A stretch of 64,000 nucleotides of DNA from Tridacna crocea (taxonomy: Eukaryota; Mollusca; Bivalvia; Cardiida; Cardiidae): contig OX031056.1 of the NCBI GenBank assembly GCA_943736015.1, positions 66,987,277-67,051,276 on the forward strand, in the 5' to 3' direction. Shown piece by piece: positions 43,704 to 55,713 of the stretch; position 1 is the stretch's first letter, and each line of letters starts with the position of its first letter. The notes under the pieces were generated by a model. It did not search any database. It was given only the letters and a program-made list of their open reading frames with translations, and was not told the DNA's origin. Position numbers and translations under genes: made by a program.

Positions 43704-43792
43704 CCATATCATCAGTGTACTTCCAAAACCTCGTAACTACAGCTTGTAACAAGCTGTAGTTACGAGGTTTTGGAAGTACACTGACGATATGG
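43704..43792. repeat. near-perfect 89-bp palindrome
   Basis: Arms 43704-43747 and 43749-43792, one-base loop, one mismatched pair (TCATCAG against CTGACGA). Central sequence CTACAGCTTGTAACAAGCTGTAG. It is unlike the HP and N cores and has no flanking TTAA. Confidence 0.9.
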
Positions 43793-43888
43793 ATTGTACC
43801 ATGTTAAACTGATTTAGATCAGTATCTTGAGGGATTTTGCCTGTTTCTTCATTATGATACCAATCCCGCACTGAATATTCTCATAATT

Positions 43889-44048
43889 TTGCTACGCTGT
43901 TGGAAGACAACTTTTGAAGAGATTGTGGAAAAAGGAGAATATGCTGGAAATCAACATTCATACCTTTTTCCCAAAATGTCTGCGACCTTTTCACTAAGAC
44001 AAATCTTTTCATGTGAGTCATGTTTTATCATATTGTTTGGAATTGCTC
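43889..44048 (+). mobile_element. HP MITE, decayed
   Basis: GGAAGACAACTTTTGAAGAG, core relic GGAGAATATGCTGGAAATC, and TCATATTGTTTGGAATTG. Ends at the next copy's TTAA. Confidence 0.55.
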
Positions 44049-44277
44049 TTAACTCTTTTACCAAACGACAAAATTTCAGACTGGTCCAAATTGAAAGCAC
44101 TTGCAAATGATTCCTTAAATGTATTTCAATTATCGAAATTGTTTCCAGTAGGGTAGAAAACACTGTGGGAAAAGGAGAAAATGCTGGCTACCAGCATTTT
44201 CTCCTTTTCCTACAGTGTTTTCAAAAGGCTTCTATCTTCGGGTCGTAAAAGTCAGGGGTTGTTTGGGACAAGGTTAA
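44049..44277 (-). mobile_element. HP MITE
   Basis: TTAACTCTTTTACCAAACGAC to GGTTGTTTGGGACAAGGTTAA. The core is nearly perfect. Confidence 0.88.
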
Positions 44278-44304
44278 TTTGGATCGGTCTAAAAAAGCTG
44301 TCTT

Positions 44305-44702
44305 GTCTATACTATTCTAAACAACTTTTAGACCAGTCGATATTAAAAAGTATTTGGAAAAGTAAAAAAAGATATGACTCAAAAACTGATATTGTTATAT
44401 GAACGGTAGAAAAAATTTTTACAGAAAGGAGAAAATGATGATAGCCAGCATTTTTTCCTTTTTGCACAATGTTTACTAAACTTTTAAAAAGAAATACAAA
44501 CATTTGTGTGTATCAGTCGCTACTAGGACAGCTTTCATCAGTGACAAGTCTAAAATTTTGCTTGCTTTCTCGGGTTTGTTAAAAGTTGCGATTGTTTGGT
44601 AAAGGAGTAACTCTTACACCTTTAGAGCCACACTGAAATTGTCGTTTGCAAAAGCTTTCGAATTGGACAAGGCTAAAATTTTGTCGTTTGGTAGAGGGGT
44701 TA
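44305..44702 (-). mobile_element. HP MITE, decayed, plus extra Y-arm end
   Basis: TTTTAGACCAGTCGATATT, core GAGAAAATGATGATAGCCAGC, and GCGATTGTTTGGTAAAGGAG. A separate Y-arm end follows at 44630-44702 (GTCGTTTGGTAGAGGGGTTAA). Confidence 0.55.
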
Positions 44703-44744
44703 AACTCAGGTTGTGTGGTAAACCTGGAGTTCTATGTTAAAGGA

Positions 44745-44962
44745 TTAACTCGTTACCTAGCAACAAAATTGCAGACTGGTCCAAATTGAAAGCATTTGCA
44801 GACAACAAAATAAAAGTGACTGGAAAATTGAAATTTGAGTCGGGAAAGATATAAACCGTGGTGTGAAAAAAAGAAAATGCATTTTCTTCTTTGCCCACAA
44901 TGCCATCTAAAGGCTGCTTATACAGGGTCCTTAAAAGTGGGGATTTTGTGGTAAAGAGTTAA
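44745..44962 (-). mobile_element. HP MITE, tip deleted
   Basis: TTAACTCGTTACCTAGCAAC to GATTTTGTGGTAAAGAGTTAA. The core keeps only AAAGAAAATGCATTTTCTTC. Its right TTAA starts the next copy. Confidence 0.8.
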
Positions 44963-45186
44963 CCCTTTCCCAAACGACAATTTTTAGACTCTTCCAAACT
45001 GAAAGAGTTTGCAGACAACAATTTTAACTTTCATGACAATGGCAGAAAATTATCTGAAGGGGCAGAAAACATTGTGGGAAAAGGAGAAATTGCTCATTAG
45101 AAGCAATTTCTCCTTTTCCCACAGTGTTTTCAAAAGACTTGTACTGCAGACACGTAACAACAAGGGCTTGTTTGGGAAAGGGTTAA
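44959..45186 (-). mobile_element. HP MITE, GAAATTGCTC core variant
   Basis: TTAACCCTTTCCCAAACGAC to GGGCTTGTTTGGGAAAGGGTTAA. It is the reverse-oriented relative of 2793-3020 and 17439-17666. Confidence 0.9.
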
Positions 45187-46213
45187 ATGAGGCAAGGGTT
45201 CAACTGTTATATTGCTAATTATCCATTATATCTATTGAAGGTAGTGGGAAATTTTACAATCTAATGACAAAAGTGTGCCAGGCATTGCGGCACTGAAGTA
45301 ACAAAAGGTCATTGATTGCTTTAAAATGGTGCTCACTTACCAGCATTGTGTTTCCTGTTTGTCCTTCAATATTTTGTTCTATTTGATCTAGTTGTTGTGC
45401 ATAACAGATTCAAATCAGATGGTACCTTTTTAATGTGATACGTTTCAAAGGATTATTAAAATGAATTGTTTTTGAGAGGAATTGAAGGACTGTACAGTTA
45501 ATGGAGTAACTGTTTAGTGCAGACGAAATGTGGAATATTAGGATAAAGCCGGGCATTTACTTTATGTGTAATTATTACTGTTGATGATTAAAAGTCATTA
45601 ATTATGAATGTTTCATTGTTCAAATTTAGGAATAAGATAATTTACCAAACCAACCATAGAAAAGGTGAAAAGTTTAAATTTTGTAACAGGAATTATGTAA
45701 GATAAAAGTAAGTGTTGTGGTTTTAAAACAAAGTGCAAATAGTTGCAATCAACATTAAGGATGAAATTCTGCATAATTTTCTTCGGTCACTTTTTGATCA
45801 GTTTGTTCAACTTACCATTTGATCCTTCATAATGTTTTGGGTGAAAAACTGTAATTTGGAGCTACTGTGCTTTTTCAAGGTCGGCTGGACAGAGTTTAGG
45901 GAGAGCTTTTGCCTTTCTTGTTGGTGCTACTGTAGCATTGGCTTTGGCATCCATATTTACATTAATATTATTTCTTATAGAAAAAGCTCACATTTTCCTA
46001 ACTTAATGATGGATTTGATTCATATTTGTTATGATGACAGATAGAGGTCCAAAATTTCATTCAGTAGTACCCTTGCCAAAGGCTATGACCTTGATACCAA
46101 AGTTGTTGACATTGATATTTTATATGAAAGTCTAGGAGGTAATGTTTTCCAAACTAAATGATGGATTTGATTCATGTTTGCATTGATGGCTGATGCATGC
46201 TCAAAGCTCCATT
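45187..46213. other. non-coding stretch
   Basis: AATGATGGATTTGATTCAT occurs twice (46004, 46159) near GGCTATGACCTTGAT, suggesting an old tandem-core repeat. No supported exon. Confidence 0.4.
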
Positions 46214-46426
46214 GTTTCTTTACCAAACGTCAAAATTATGGACTGGTCCAAATTGAAAGCTTTTGCAGACGAAAAATTATATGTGACTGAAAAATCAAAA
46301 TTTGTGTTAGAAAGGGTAGAAAACATTGTGGGAAAAGGAGAAAATGCTGGTAACCAGCATTTTCTTCTTTTCCTACAATGTTTTCAAATGTCGTTAGAAG
46401 TCGGGATTGTGTGGTAAAGAGTAAAG
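46214..46426 (-). mobile_element. HP MITE
   Basis: CTTTACCAAACGTCAAAATT to GGGATTGTGTGGTAAAGAG. Both TTAA ends are eroded; the core is intact. Confidence 0.85.
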
Positions 46427-46740
46427 CAATACCTTCGCCACGCCCATCGCAGTAAACTTAAGTCAAGGTCACAGATTTTGAAATTTCATGTTCAAGATTT
46501 TCTGAAGTTCCTCTATTCTAGACTGAATAATTGATTTGGTCATATGTAGTATGATGTTTGATACAGGCCCAGTTTCATCCAGCTATACTTCTGCCCGTCT
46601 CTGCGGCCAAAAGGTCTGTTTGAAGGTCAAAGGTGATTTCTCGACAGAATCCAGAAAGGTCCATTACAATAACTGTGTTAGAATCTGTTTTGGGTTGTGT
46701 GTCCTTAGCTAAGGCCCTGTTGCTGTTTCAAGGCACTTCT

Positions 46741-47364
46741 ATGGTGACATGTTTCTGCCACAAGATACAAGATAGCATCACAATAATTTAAGAAAATTAT
46801 CGCTGTAAGTTAAAGTTTCCTGGAAAGTTTATCAAGACTGAAAAGTTTTCTTGAAAAAAAAAAACATGATAAACTCAATATTTCTATGGAAAATTTCTCA
46901 ATTATGAATGAAGTTGAGATTGAGATAAAATTGTCATGATACTTCTATCTGTTTCTCGAAATTCATCATTCTAATGAACTTGGTAGGTTTTTACTTCATA
47001 AGATGGCAGTGAGTAAAATTCGAACCATTTACAGTTACTGTAACCTAACAGATAAATTTTGGTAAGACTCGATATGAACAGAAGCCTTTGAAATCACAAA
47101 GACGACTCTAAATACAACCTACAAACACCTTTAAAACCATTCAGGGAAAAGGAAATCCATGTTCCAAAACCTTACCTAATTATCAGTAATGGGCACGAAA
47201 GCACAAAAGAATCATGATAACAGTTAAAATTATTGCATTCATTAATTTTTTTTTCATCTAGATAATATTTTCAGAAAACTTTGTTTTATCACAATAGTTC
47301 TCGTAAATTATTGATAAATTATTGCAAAAACTATCTCGTATCTCGTGGCAGAAATATGCCACCA
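46741..47364. mobile_element. inverted-repeat element, unclassified
   Basis: ATGGTGACATGTTTCTGCCA at the left mirrors TGGCAGAAATATGCCACCAT at the right, with imperfect pairing continuing over about 50 bp (AAGATACAAGATAG / CTATCTCGTATCT). The 500-bp interior is non-coding. The target duplication is unclear. Confidence 0.55.
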
Positions 47365-47610
47365 TACGCTGCTATCTCCAAAATTTAGGTTTGTCAAAAA
47401 GGAATAAAACCTTTGATATGGCAGATAGCTGGTATAAGATTTCTATGAATTTTTCTGGAGGATAAAGGAATGAAATAAGTATTTTCATTCATGATTATGC
47501 CACAGAAAATTTGGAGTTTGTAAATTTAAGGCAAACATGCAACTAAAAGACTATCTTTCTAAACATCACAAAATATAGTAGACAGCGTAGATCCTGAAGC
47601 TTCCAAACTG

Positions 47611-47638
47611 AAGTCTGATCTTGATCTTGATCTACACT
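47611..47638 (+). repeat. N-family half palindrome
   Basis: AAGTCTGATCTTGATCTTGA with TCTACACTTT; the left half is missing. Confidence 0.4.
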
Positions 47639-47702
47639 TTCCTATAAAAAGTGCAGACCAATTTTGAACAACTTTTTCCACAAAAGCATTTTTCAAGTTT
47701 CA

Positions 47703-47933
47703 TTAATTCATTACCAGACAACAATATTTTAGACTGGTCCAAATCAAAAGCATTTGCAGACGACAAAATAAAAGTGACTGAACATTTGAAATTTGTTTTG
47801 TGAAGGGTAGAAAACATTGTGAGAAAAGGAGAAAATGCTGGTTACCAGCATTTTTTCCTTTTCCCACAATGTTTTCTAAAGGCTTCTTTCTCAGAGACGT
47901 CAAAAGTAAGGATTATTTGGTAATGGGTTTTAA
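47703..47933 (-). mobile_element. HP MITE
   Basis: TTAATTCATTACCAGACAAC to GATTATTTGGTAATGGGTTTTAA. It shares its terminal TTAA with an A2 element. Confidence 0.88.
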
Positions 47934-48158
47934 CCCTTTACCCCATAAGGCATTTCTATGGTATCTCTAATTGACCCTAAATAACAGCTAGGATAAAGCA
48001 GTTTCTTATGTGTATATGGCACCTTTTGATAGCATAGAAAACATTGTGACAAAAGGTGAAATTGCTCTTCACGAGCAATTTCACCTTTTGCCACAATGTT
48101 TTCCAAATGCTCCTACAAGCAATGCGTAGAAATGAGTATCTGTGGAGTAAAGGGTTAA
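47930..48158 (-). mobile_element. HP-A2 MITE
   Basis: TTAACCCTTTACCCCATAAG to GAGTATCTGTGGAGTAAAGG plus TTAA. Core GGTGAAATTGCTCTTCACGA. Reverse-oriented relative of 57657-57884 and 59701-59926. Confidence 0.9.
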
Positions 48159-48529
48159 AGGCAAATTGAGGGTCAAGAGGTATAACAATTATTTATTGCA
48201 TGTTACTGAAGGTATTACAAAAAGGAATTGTTCACTTTTTGCCAGAGGTAAACCATTATTTATCATTCCATTACAATGTCCCTAGGGATTTGTCCCACTT
48301 GTTACCTCATAACCTTGTGAAACAAGATAAGTGTGTAGCTGAACAATAATTATTTAAAAACATCCTTGTAAAGTATGATATATCTGTAATCAACAAAATT
48401 TCATATGGAAATATTGTGACAAAATAAGAAATTGGTTGTGGTAAACTGAATGGCCTTATATCTGAGTATATTTTTATAGCTGGTCTAATAAAAGAGAAAG
48501 AAATTCATCAGTTTCAGGTGATGATTTAA
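48159..48529. other. non-coding stretch
   Basis: Nothing recognised. Confidence 0.35.
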
Positions 48530-48656
48530 TTAAACACGCAATCCCAGAAAACATTATGGTAAAAGGGAGAAAATGCTTCTTTCAAGCATTTCTTCATTTT
48601 CTTTTTGAGTTTTTCAAATGGCTTTTTCCAAAGGGGATTGTTGGATAAAGTGTTAA
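48530..48656. mobile_element. HP remnant
   Basis: AATCCCAGAAAACATTATGG, core AGAAAATGCTTCTTTCAAGC, and GGGGATTGTTGGATAAAGTG plus TTAA. Much of both arms is deleted. Confidence 0.55.
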
Positions 48657-48738
48657 ATGAAAATCAGGATATTAATGGATAGAAAAACATCTTTTTCTTT
48701 AAACAGACTTCTATGATTTTTTTTTTTGTAAAATAAAG

Positions 48739-48973
48739 TTTAATACTTTATTGCAAAATAAAATTTTGGCTTCGACCAAATTGAAAGCATTAATTTTGCA
48801 GTTAGCTATTCAAATGTGACAAGAATGATGGGATTTGTTTTAGATAGAGTAGAAAACATTGCGGGGAAAGGAGAAAATGCTGGTTACCAGCATTTTCTCC
48901 TTTTCCCACAAAGTTTTCGAAAGGCTTCTTTCTCAGGGTCATTAAAACTCGGGATGATGTGGTAAAGGGTTAA
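48739..48973 (-). mobile_element. HP MITE
   Basis: TTAATACTTTATTGCAAAAT to GATGATGTGGTAAAGGGTTAA. The left arm has drifted; the core is intact. Confidence 0.8.
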
Positions 48974-49165
48974 TCTAGCAAGTTGAATACAGGAAAAGAA
49001 AAGTAGCAGTTGCACAAAACAGTGATGCTAATTAAATGCTTTATTGTTAAATTGACAAAATGCATTCTTCAGTGTTTCATAGGAATGGGTGAAAGACTCA
49101 GTTATATATAAATTACTTTGAAGTGTTATAAGAATGGATGAAAGACTCAATGTTATATTATAATA

Positions 49166-49251
49166 ATGGCAATGCAAAAGCTAAAGCATAGTCTGCTTGT
49201 TGGATTTGGGTTTAAACGGTTAGAGGATGGTGAAGATGATGATGACAGCAG
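49166..49251 (+). CDS. candidate alternative first coding exon 3
   Basis: ATG opens 28 codons beginning MAMQKLKHSLLVGFGFKRLE and ending with an acidic run (DGEDDDDS). The frame reaches GACAGCAG|GTTTGT, a weaker donor than those at 6040 and 27562. It ends two bases into a codon, again compatible with the one-base start of 58366 (AGT, Ser). The frame is open upstream of the ATG for several codons, and a diverged ~45-bp tandem repeat (GAATGGATGAAAGACTCA) lies just upstream, so the 5' boundary is uncertain. It is the least secure of the three first-exon candidates. A HINE D element begins ~120 bp downstream. Confidence 0.4.
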
Positions 49252-49286
49252 GTTTGTGTCTCTTTTTTATTTTTCATCGTAATCAA

Positions 49287-49329
49287 TGTCATGTTTGATC
49301 CAAAGGCTCAGACTGGATCAAACATGACA
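49287..49329. repeat. 15-bp-arm hairpin
   Basis: TGTCATGTTTGATCC pairs exactly with GGATCAAACATGACA across a 13-base loop. It lies in the putative intron just after the donor at 49252 and could pair in the transcript. Confidence 0.7.
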
Positions 49330-49369
49330 GTGAATGACGTTATTAATAGCATCTTAAAAGAAGAACCCT

Positions 49370-50897
49370 AAGTGCTCATGGTGATCTTTTGTGATCGCCC
49401 AATGTCTGTCGTCCACAATCTTCTTCTCTTAAACCACTGGGTCCATCTTGATGAAACTTGGCAGAGATGTTCCTTGGGTAAAGCTCTATCAAAGTTGTTC
49501 AAGAGATTGAATTCCAGCCACATCTCTGGTTGCCATGGCAACCATAAGGGAAAAAACAGCAAAATCTTTGAAAATCTTCTCTAAAACTAGAAGGCGTAGA
49601 GCTTTGATATTTGGTATGTAGCATCTCCTAGTGGACCTCTTACCAAGATTGTTCATATGATGCCCCATGGGTCAAAACTGGACCTGCCCCGGGGGTCACA
49701 AGTTTGAAACATAGGAACAAAGAAGGAAAACTTGAAAAATCTACTTCTCTGAAACCGAAAGGTGCAGAGCTTTGGTATTTGGTATGTAGCATCTCCTAGT
49801 GAACCTCTTTCAAGATTGTTCATATGATGCCCCATGGGTCAAAACTGGCCCTGCCCCGGGGGTCACAAGTTTGAAACATAGGAACAAAGAAGGAAAACTT
49901 TAAAAATCTTCTTCTATGAAAGTTGAAGGTGCAGAGCTTTGATATTTCATATGTAATATCTCCTAGTGGACCTCTACGAAGATTGTCCATATGATGCCCC
50001 TGGGGTTAAAACTGGCACTGTCCCACGGGTCACAAGTTTGAAACATAGCAACAAAGAAGGAAAACTTTACAATTCTTCTCCTCTGAAACTAGAAGGTGCA
50101 GAGCTTTGATATTTGGTATGTAGCATTTCCAAGTGAACCTCTACCAAGATTGTTCATATGATGCCCCTGGGGTCAAAAGTAGCCTGGCCCTGGGGGTCAC
50201 AAGTTTGAAACATAGGAACAAAGAAAGAAAACTTTAAAAATCTTCTTCTCTGAAACTAGAAGGCGCAGAGCTTTGATATTTGGTATGAAGCATCTCCTAG
50301 TGGACCTCTACCAAGATTCTTCATATGATGCCCCTGGGGTCAAAACTGGCCATGCCCCATGGGTCACAAGTTTGAAACATAGGAACAAAGAAAGAAAACT
50401 TTAAAAAATCTTTTTCTCTGAAACTAGAAGGTGCAGAGCTTTGATATTTGGTATGTAGCATTTCCTAGTGGACCTCTACCAAGACTGTTCATATGATGCC
50501 TCTGGGGTCAAAAGTGGTCCTGCCCCAGGGGTCACAAGTTTAAAACATAGGAACAAAGAAGGAAAATTTTAAAATTCTTCTCTCTGAAACTAGAAGATGC
50601 ATAGTTTTGATATTTGGTATGTAGCATCTCTTAGTGGATCTCTACCAAGAGTGTACATATGATGCCCCTGGGGTCAAAACTAGCCCGGCCACGGGGGTCA
50701 CAAGTTTGAAACATAGGAACAAAAAAGGAAAACTTTAAAAATCTTCTCTAAAAGTAGAAGATGCATTTTGCACATTTATATACCTTGTCAGAATTTTTTG
50801 ACCTTGAACTTTGATATTTGGTATTTATCTTCATTGTAGACCTTTACTGCTTAGTACTCAGGTGAGCGATATAGGACCATCATGGTCTTCTTGTTTA
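49370..50897 (+). mobile_element. HINE-like element D, 5'-truncated, ~8 core units
   Basis: Starts inside the head (AGTGCTCATGGTGATCTTTT). About eight 167-bp units follow with GAGCTTTGATATTTGGTATG and GATGCCCCTGGGGTC, then the tail ACTCAGGTGAGCGATATAGG and hairpin GGACCATCATGGTC. Unit lengths are strikingly regular (166-168). Confidence 0.8.
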
Positions 50898-52244
50898 TTT
50901 TTCATGTGTTGATATAGATAAATTTTAAATGGGTCAGTATAAAATATTTTGATCTTTTATTGTATTTGTTAAGAGTCAATTGAAGGTGGAGATATGTTTA
51001 TCTATGGAAATGGATACAGTCCTTAGATTTCTTCTATTCTATATAATACAATTTTAAGTCTATATCGTAAAAGAAGGTGGCTGGTTGAGATATTTCGCCT
51101 TGCTAATCAAGCAGTTTGACTGACCAAGATATTCCACTTGGTTTATCAAGTAATTAAAATTAGCCATTTCATTCTGTTTTTCAAATTGGATAATCTGATT
51201 GATCCATTCTTTGTGGCTAATCAAGTAGTTTAAATTAGCAATCATAAACTTATATCTTGAGAATTGTTGGGCGTGGCTATTAGCAATTGTCTAACTTGTC
51301 GAGACATTAATTCTAATCTTGCCAAAATCCTAACTCATTCTGCTTAGCTTATCATTGTTAACTTACTTGAGACATTTTGATTGGCTTATTATTTAGTTGT
51401 ACTGCCAGTGACACTCTATCTTGGCAAACCATGCTGTCTTACTGCATGAGACATAAACTGCTTAATATCAAAATAGTATACATGGAAGAAATATTCTGGT
51501 TGGTAAATTTAAGGAATTTCGTTGTATATGAGCACTCAAGATCATGTTTTACATACATATTACACAATCTATACCAAAAAACATTGTCCTGATTTCAAAC
51601 AAATTCATATAAATATACATTTACCCCAGAGAATTACAAAACATGTAAATGTACATTGCCAGGCTCGGGATATAAAAAAGTAACATCAACCTCATTACAA
51701 ATCCATAGATTTGCCCCCTTTTCCTTCATAGTCCCCGCAAGTATTCACCTATTTCAGGTGCCTGGACACCAACATGCTAAATATTTCTCTTTACCAATCA
51801 CCAATAATGGTTTGAATTGCATCTCTTGTAGTACCAGGTAAAAGAGCTTCCCACTGTTCCTTATTTACCTTGTCACTCACACTACCAAATGTTGCACTAA
51901 TCTGCTGTCCTTCATGGGGATCATCTCCATGCAGTATTCACCCATAATCCTGAAATGCTCCTGACACTGATATTGTAGACAAGACTGGTGAGGTACAACA
52001 GAACTTGAAGCTGTTGACAGAGTATGTTGGCTAACCATGTACATCTAATCATAAAGTCTGACTCTGGACTGGTTAGAGTAGTCTGTCTGACAGTGCATTC
52101 ATAGGAGCAATCGAATTAAATCTTACTTGTCTTGGCATAAACATTTCAGAATCTGTCATACGACAGATAACTTGGGAATTTGATATACTTATCCTGAACT
52201 GCTGTTTTACAGTAAGAACAACTCTGAATTTATTCAGCACTTGC
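50898..52244. other. non-coding stretch
   Basis: Around 51095-51245 a motif near CTAATCAAGTAGTTT recurs several times. Elsewhere no repeat family or exon is supported. Confidence 0.35.
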
Positions 52245-52476
52245 TTAACTCTTTACCACACAATCCCGGCTACTTTTGACACCCCTGAGAAAGAAGCCTT
52301 AAGAAAACATTGTGGGTAAAGGAGAAAATGCTGGTAACCAGCATTTTCTCCTTTTCCCACAATGTTTTCCAGCCTTCACAAGTCAAATTTCAAATTTTTA
52401 GTCATTTTTATTTGGTCGACCGCAAATGCTTTCAATTTGGACAAACCTAAAATTTTGTCGTTTGGTAATGAGTTAA
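52245..52476 (+). mobile_element. HP MITE
   Basis: TTAACTCTTTACCACACAATC to TTGTCGTTTGGTAATGAGTTAA with an intact core. Well preserved. Confidence 0.9.
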
Positions 52477-53109
52477 TTTGTAACCAAGTGGTTTAACTTT
52501 CAGTGGGTAAAATTTTATTTTTGTTTGTATGTTGAAGCTCATAAAATGCTTATAGACCAGATCCAAAAACACCCTTGGTTCAGGGAGATTCATTTTGGAG
52601 TGAGCAAGATGATGCTACATGTAAATTTGTAATTTCTTGACTTTTTCGCCCTTGTAACCAAGTATTTGTGTTAAAATAAATCTATCTATAATTAAACAGT
52701 TATTAATACAGAGATTTGAATGGATAGTAGAAATAATTAATGACTGGAAAAGGGCATTGCTTGAAACATTGTATTGATATTGGACCAAGTTTTATATTTC
52801 CCCTGATGATCCCATAAATGTACTGAATATGGTTTGTTTGTGAGGTTGTAACGTTTAGGGTACCTTTCATAACTACAGTTATGAAAATCAAGCCATGTAA
52901 ATCAAGATCAGTCTGCTCATAGAGTGTACATTAAAAAGTGCACATAATGTGCGGACTGATCGTTGGTCAATGCTGTTAGCTTTTTAAAAGATTATGGCAG
53001 CCTGTAGCCTCAAAGTTTCAACAAAATGTGCTTGTTTTCCACATTGAAATTGACCATTTTGTTCTATTTCATAGCGCAAAGGTTTAATGTTCTTGAACAG
53101 CAGTTGCTG
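52477..53109. other. non-coding stretch with N core
   Basis: Expanded N hairpin at 52899-52968 (AAATCAAGATCAGTCTGC ... GCGGACTGATCGTTGG). No exon. Confidence 0.4.
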
Positions 53110-53262
53110 TTACACTTTACTGAAGAAAAACATTTTAGACTGTTACATTATGGGGAGCATTTGCAGATAACAAAAGTTACTTAGGTTATGAATTTTGTCC
53201 AGGAAAGAGCAAGAAATATAATGTAGAGTCGCTCAAAATGTGGATTTTCTGGTAAGGGGTTA
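53110..53262 (-). mobile_element. HP MITE, hairpin deleted
   Basis: TTTAGACTGTTACATTATGG and GGAGCATTTGCAGATAAC, then GTGGATTTTCTGGTAAGGGG. The core is missing. Confidence 0.5.
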
Positions 53263-53514
53263 GAAAGAAACAGTATGGTCCGAATTCATCACGAAATAAG
53301 AGACTAGGAAACAGGATTTTTAAACTGAAAAGTGAAGTTCATCAAACATGGCGCATGGAATTGTGTTCAATAATGGATTTAACTAGTTTTCTGGATAGTT
53401 CTATGTGATCTCAAATATCTGTGCCTGTTTCTAAATCAGCTGCTTAGGCTTAAGTTATAAAATGAGCTTATAACTGTGAAAAATAACTGGAAAGAAATAG
53501 AATCATAACTAACT

Positions 53515-53739
53515 TTAACTCATTACCAAACGACAATATTTTAGGTTTGTCCAAATCAAAAGCATTTGCATACGACAAAATAAAAGTGACTGAAAATTTG
53601 AAATTTGTTTTGTGAAAGGTAGAAAATGTTGAAAAAAGTAGAAAATGCTGGTAACCAGTATTTTCTCCTTTTCCCACATGTTTTCTAAAGGCTTTTTCTA
53701 AGGCTCATCAAAAATAGGGATTGTGTGGTAATGGGTTAA
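53515..53739 (-). mobile_element. HP MITE
   Basis: TTAACTCATTACCAAACGAC to GGGATTGTGTGGTAATGGGTTAA. Its right TTAA is also the left end of family B. Confidence 0.85.
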
Positions 53740-54284
53740 AGGTGGGTACTTAGAAATTTCACATCACACCAAATCAAAATAAATATATACAGTATCACTG
53801 AAATTCATATGAAAAAACAATATAAATCATCAATAATTAAGAATCATGAAATTACACAAAAATTTTTTTTGATGGTATTACCTTAAAAGGCTACGTAGCC
53901 TCTTAAGCTATTTTTAGATTTCGCGCCAAAGATTGAAAAAATGCATTGTGGGAATGTTAAGTGACTGGCACGTGACTAATGACGCTTAAATTCCATTACA
54001 TAACACACATGTAATTATTTTTCACAATATCTTCGGATGCTATGTTTGAAGCTTCGTCTGTGTATTTCCAGTATGTAAATGAGCGAGTTGTTCATGTAAA
54101 AATAGAACATGTGTCCCATCGATGTCGATCTTGGCCGTAGTAAATCTCTAATTTCTCATGTTGTCGGGTGGTTTTCGACTACTGGGGTTTTATGAATGAT
54201 GATCATAAGGCTTTGGGAGTATAAGGATGATATTTTTGTATTTTTGTAAAGTTTTCGTCCCAAATTCTGAAGGGCCACCTTTAA
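53736..54284 (-). mobile_element. family B MITE
   Basis: Reverse complement of 1480-2027 along its whole 549 bp. Ends TTAAAGGTGGGTACTTAG and GAAGGGCCACCTTTAA. Confidence 0.85.
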
Positions 54285-55263
54285 AAGATTGTATCAGCAC
54301 CTGTACAAGAAGACAAAATGTGCTGTTCACAGCTTTCTTATGTCAAAGCCATATAAATATGGGTTAGATTTATATGGATTTTCTTATTCCTGAATTTTTG
54401 GCATAAATTTTTTGGGTAAATGAATTGGGTTTTTGAAATTTAGAAATACAGAAATATGGTAGAGCAATTCCAGTTGTTCTTTTTTCTGACAGAATATGTG
54501 GCCATAGTGGACACTGTAGATGTATGTTTAGACTGTATGTTGTGTGAAGTCTTGGTATATTCTGTCAGCAGCAATTTACTATGGTCCCAGCAGACTAAGG
54601 GTTGAAGGACATTGTTGAAATTTTGTAAACATTACTTGACTTCTTGCTATAAATTCCTTGTTAATGTTAACATCAGCATTGAGTGTAACCTTTCTAGTTG
54701 ATCTTTAAGACATTAATAAATTTCAATCAGACTGAACAAAGGTTTCCCTTTTTTCTTTTACACTGGAAAAAAATGAATTCTAACTACAGAGAAAGTAAAC
54801 AATAGATAGAGCATAGGTTTAAAATTTGTTTTTGTTCAAGTGACAAATGCAACCCTACAATAATAAGAAGTTGTCTTCACAGTAACTTCTATACTTTATG
54901 ATTTAAATTTGAATGCATTTAAACTTACTATTTGAATGCATTTTAACCTATTTGACCTATGTTGTCTGAATATTGTTGAGCCCTTCATAGATACCTTCAG
55001 TTAAAAGTAGAGTAGAATTTAAATTTGCAACTTCAAATCTAGTTTTGCTCTTCATCTCAGAGGCATAGCACCCATTAGGTACTAAAAACATGTGTGTATA
55101 AAATATTCCACACCAAACTTGTAAATCACAATACCGTATATGTGACTTTTCACAAGATCTTTCTTTTTGAAAATAATAAGATGATTAAATAAGGGAATTT
55201 CACTAAAGTTTACAGTTAGCCACCCTCCAAGTCTCTCCCACTTTGTACCTCACTGTGCGTATA
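54285..55263. other. non-coding stretch
   Basis: Nothing recognised. Confidence 0.35.
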
Positions 55264-55402
55264 TTTATACCCCAGCAAAATGAATGTTTTCGGGGGTATA
55301 CTGGAATTTGCCTGTCTGTCTGTGTGTTCATCTGTGTGTCCCTCTGTGTACAAAATACTAGCAATTGTCTGTTTCTGCAAAGCACTGGTGGGGGTATAAA
55401 GT
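55264..55402 (+). mobile_element. short element with TATACCCC hairpin head
   Basis: TATACCCCAGCAAAATGAAT folds with TTTTCGGGGGTATA, then GCCTGTCTGTCTGTGTG, and a closing GGTGGGGGTATAAA. The head hairpin followed by a CTGTCTGT stretch resembles the heads of the HINE-like elements. It has no tandem core. Confidence 0.45.
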
Positions 55403-55713
55403 CACATTCAGTGACAGCTCTAGTTAAGTCTTGGCAACACCCATGCATTATTCTGTATATGACTTGAACTTTTACAGACCATACTGAACACGGTATCAGA
55501 CTCGTAACGGTATCCATACTCTTAAATGGTATAAAGTAAAAGTTTCTGCCATTTTACTTTAAATGGTTTACTCTAGGATGCTAGTGGGTCTTCAATGCCT
55601 TGAAATTTAGAAATAGTTGTCTTTGTGTCTAATTTTATTTAGTAATTCTGTTGAATTAATTTGCTAGCTGCTGCAAGAAGAAATATGATAATCCAGTATT
55701 AAAACAGTTTCTA

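Noticed and set aside
45832-46044. 70-codon frame as a gene
   Set aside because: No donor in phase with the candidate gene, low-complexity composition, and local sequence duplicated nearby as in an old repeat.
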